Of a stretch of DNA of 7,142 nucleotides, positions 5,149-7,142 are shown piece after piece (the first letter of the stretch is position 1; each line of letters begins with the position of its first letter). Both the position numbers and the translations under genes were made by a program. The notes beneath the pieces were generated by a model that saw nothing but the letters and a program-made list of their open reading frames with translations, ran no database searches and was not told where the DNA came from. Origin of the DNA: a bacterium (GTDB lineage Bacteria; Krumholzibacteriota; Krumholzibacteriia; LZORAL124-64-63); NCBI GenBank assembly GCA_030635025.1, contig DAOVZQ010000125.1, forward strand, positions 1 to 7,142, in the 5' to 3' direction.

Positions 5149-6494
5149 TGGAGCCGGAAGCCACCCAGGGAATGCACCGTCGCATGTGGACGGGCGCGGC
5201 CGCCTATGTGGCGATCCTGCTGGCCGTCGTCCTGTCCCTGTCCCACCTCTATCGTGAATCCCGCGACAGTCTCGACGAGGCGCTGGGCGCGCGTCTGGCC
5301 GGCGTGGCGATCACCGCATCATACCTGGTCGACGGCGACTCGCTCGCCGTTTGGAGTTTCGATCCCCAGGAATCTCTGGACTTCATGTGGCTCCGCTCGC
5401 GCCTGGAGCAGGTACGGCGCGAGAACGACCTGTCCGAGCTGACCGTCTGCGACAAGGACGGCTTCGTGGTCGTCTCGGCGGTGCGGCGTTTGAACAAGGG
5501 CGATGTGAACGTGTACTGGGATCTGGATCCGGCGGCGGTCGCTTTGGCGCGTGAGGGGTTCACGGCACCGAGTCGATTGTACCGCGCCGGCGACGTGATG
5601 CAGAAGAGTGCCCACGCACCGGTGTGGGATTCCACCGGCCGGGTGGCCGGTGTGGTAACCGCCGAGGCCGAGGCCGATTTTCTCGGCGCCCTGGCCAATC
5701 TGCGTCGGGCGGCCTGGGCCACCGGCGCCATCGTTTTGGCGTTTCTGAGCCTCATGGCGGTGCTGCTCACGCGGCAGCAGCGGTCTCTGGCCCGCGCGCG
5801 CGCCGAGATGATCCGTCAGGAGAACCTGGCCATGATGGGACGGATGACCGCCGGCATCGCCCACGAGATCCGCAACCCGCTCGGTATCATTCGCGGCGCG
5901 GGTGAACTCCACGCCGGCAAGCTGCGCGAGCTGGGCGTCGATATGCCCACCCTCGACTACATTCCCGAAGAAGTGGATCGCCTGGACCGTATCCTCACGC
6001 GCTACCTCACGTTCGGAACGGCCGGGGCCGGCAGCGAGCTCGAGCCCTTGGCGTTCGATCGCCTCGTGCAGCGCTCGGCACAGATGGCCGAGCAGGAACT
6101 GTCCCGGGCGAACGTTACTTTGACAGTCGATTCGTCAGGTGGTCCGTTGACGATCGTCGGTGACAGTCCCAGTCTGCAACAGGTCTTGCTCAACCTGCTG
6201 CTCAACGCCCGCGACGCCATGCCCGACGGCGGTCGGATCGACGTGCGGCTGACGACCGATAAGAGCGAAGCCGTCCTGCAAGTAGTGGACGAGGGGACCG
6301 GCCTGGGCGGCTTGAGCGAGGACGAAGCCTTCGAACCCTTCCGGACCACCAAGGAGAAGGGCAGCGGACTCGGTCTGGCGGTGGTGCGTCAGGTCGTGAA
6401 GGACCACGGCGGCGTCATGAGCCTGCGTGATCGGGACGACGGTTCCGGCGCGGTGGCCGAGGTGCGTCTACCCCTACATCGAGAGGGAAAGTGA
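5148..6494 (+). CDS. Membrane sensor histidine kinase (NtrB/ZraS-like)
   Basis: The 448-residue kinase has a first transmembrane segment at about 16-34, an extracytoplasmic region at about 35-187, and a second segment at about 189-208. The sensor region ends in DSTGRVAGVVTAEAEADF, which resembles the last strands of Cache domains. A short coiled-coil stretch leads directly to the HisKA H-box (AHEIRNPLG, phospho-acceptor His239); I see no HAMP or PAS domain between. The ATPase domain has the N-box NLLLNARDAM (Asn353), G1 DEGTG (381-385), F-box FEPFRTTKEKG and G2 GSGLGL (405-410). The ATG shares its A with the lipA TGA, and AAGGGA at 5132-5137 is the likely ribosome binding site; Met9 is a less likely start. 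It should phosphorylate the response regulator that follows after one base. The signal sensed is unknown. Confidence 0.93.
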   Translation: MEPEATQGMHRRMWTGAAAYVAILLAVVLSLSHLYRESRDSLDEALGARLAGVAITASYLVDGDSLAVWSFDPQESLDFMWLRSRLEQVRRENDLSELTVCDKDGFVVVSAVRRLNKGDVNVYWDLDPAAVALAREGFTAPSRLYRAGDVMQKSAHAPVWDSTGRVAGVVTAEAEADFLGALANLRRAAWATGAIVLAFLSLMAVLLTRQQRSLARARAEMIRQENLAMMGRMTAGIAHEIRNPLGIIRGAGELHAGKLRELGVDMPTLDYIPEEVDRLDRILTRYLTFGTAGAGSELEPLAFDRLVQRSAQMAEQELSRANVTLTVDSSGGPLTIVGDSPSLQQVLLNLLLNARDAMPDGGRIDVRLTTDKSEAVLQVVDEGTGLGGLSEDEAFEPFRTTKEKGSGLGLAVVRQVVKDHGGVMSLRDRDDGSGAVAEVRLPLHREGK

Positions 6495-6495
6495 T

Positions 6496-7142
6496 ATGGC
6501 CCGCATTCTGGTCGTGGACGACGAGCAACGGAACACGCAGCTGCTGCGCTTCCAGCTGGAAGGGGAGGGGCACGAGATCGTGGAGCAGTCCGACGGCGAG
6601 GCGGCTCTCAAGGCTCTGGCCGAACAGGCCTTCGACCTGGTCCTGACCGACCTGCGCATGACGCCGGTCGACGGCATGATGATCATCGACACGGTCAAGG
6701 CCGACAACCCCGACACGCCGGTGATCATGATCACCGCCTACGCCGAGTACGAGACGGCCGTCGAGGCCATGCAGCGCGGCGCCTACACCTACATCAAAAA
6801 GCCCTGGAAGACGGCGGAGGTGAAGCTGGCCGTGGAGCGCGCTCTCGCCGGGCGCAGCCTCCAGCGCGAGAACCGCGCCCTGCGCCGTGAGGTGCGAGAA
6901 TTGACCGGCGCCCGATCGCTACTCGGGGGCAGTCCGGCCATGGCCGCATTGCGCGAGATGATCGGCAAGGTCGCGCCGAGCGATGCCACGATCATGATTC
7001 GCGGGGAGAGCGGGGCGGGCAAGGAAGTTGTCGCGCGCGCCGTGCACGATGCCAGCAAGCGTGCCAAAGGCCCGTTCGTGGCGGTCAACTGCGCAGCCAT
7101 TCCGGAGACCCTGCTCGAATCGGAATTGTTCGGCCATGAAAA
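6496..7142 (+). CDS. Sigma-54-dependent response regulator, NtrC family (partial, 3' end beyond window)
   Basis: The first 215 codons are present. Residues 1-118 are a receiver domain with the acidic pair Asp8/Asp9, phospho-acceptor Asp52 (LVLTDLRM), Thr80 (MITAY) and Lys102-Pro103. A linker rich in Arg and Glu (about 119-137) leads to the AAA+ domain, where the start (LLGGSPAM), Walker A GESGAGKE (170-177), PFVAVNCAAIP and ELFGHE (210-215) of sigma-54 activators are visible. The GAFTGA loop, Walker B and DNA-binding helix-turn-helix would lie past the window edge. The family activates sigma-54 RNA polymerase when phosphorylated. The ATG is one base after the kinase stop, with GAGGG (6483-6487) as a plausible ribosome binding site. 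Its targets cannot be seen here; assignment to NtrC, ZraR or AtoC subgroups is not possible from this part. Confidence 0.95.
   Translation, partial: MARILVVDDEQRNTQLLRFQLEGEGHEIVEQSDGEAALKALAEQAFDLVLTDLRMTPVDGMMIIDTVKADNPDTPVIMITAYAEYETAVEAMQRGAYTYIKKPWKTAEVKLAVERALAGRSLQRENRALRREVRELTGARSLLGGSPAMAALREMIGKVAPSDATIMIRGESGAGKEVVARAVHDASKRAKGPFVAVNCAAIPETLLESELFGHE

Overview
The window is GC-rich bacterial chromosome. It carries two tightly packed plus-strand operons separated by one lower-GC, minus-strand HNH nuclease gene. The gene families suggest a Gram-negative, probably uncultured lineage, for instance an FCB-like or deltaproteobacterial-like group: a type I-beta DAHP synthase coupled to trpA, an LipA, and an NtrB/NtrC-type sigma-54 two-component pair. 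The phylum cannot be fixed from these 7 kb.

Region 1 (1-1873) is the distal end of an aromatic amino-acid operon. It contains the last codons of trpB, a complete trpA and a complete aroF-type DAHP synthase, joined by two ATGA start/stop overlaps. TrpA and TrpB form tryptophan synthase. The DAHP synthase makes the first committed shikimate-pathway intermediate, so the operon couples entry to and exit from tryptophan synthesis.

Region 2 (1874-3349) is the accessory part. After a 165-nt trailer with one weak inverted repeat comes a perfect 16-bp palindrome (GGTCCCACGTGGGACC) followed by five T, which also looks like the terminator of the trp/aro operon. Next is a convergent minus-strand gene for an HNH-endonuclease-domain protein. 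A second copy of the same palindrome lies immediately beyond the gene's likely start. The two palindromes sit 19 nt after the stop codon and 17 nt before the ATG at 3190, and they share a 17-bp core in the same orientation. The sampled base composition of the gene is clearly lower in GC than its neighbours. This palindrome-HNH-palindrome unit, about 1.2 kb long, is the best candidate here for an undescribed small mobile or selfish element.

Region 3 (3350-7142) is a second operon with almost no spacing: an MBL-fold metallo-hydrolase, lipoyl synthase (lipA, GTG start), a membrane sensor histidine kinase, and the 5' part of an NtrC-family response regulator that runs off the window. The first three genes are complete. 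The junctions (2-nt gap, 1-nt overlap, 1-nt gap) indicate co-transcription and probably translational coupling. Lipoyl synthase in one transcript with a sigma-54 two-component system is an unusual arrangement. No tRNA, rRNA, CRISPR array or recognisable transposase was seen.
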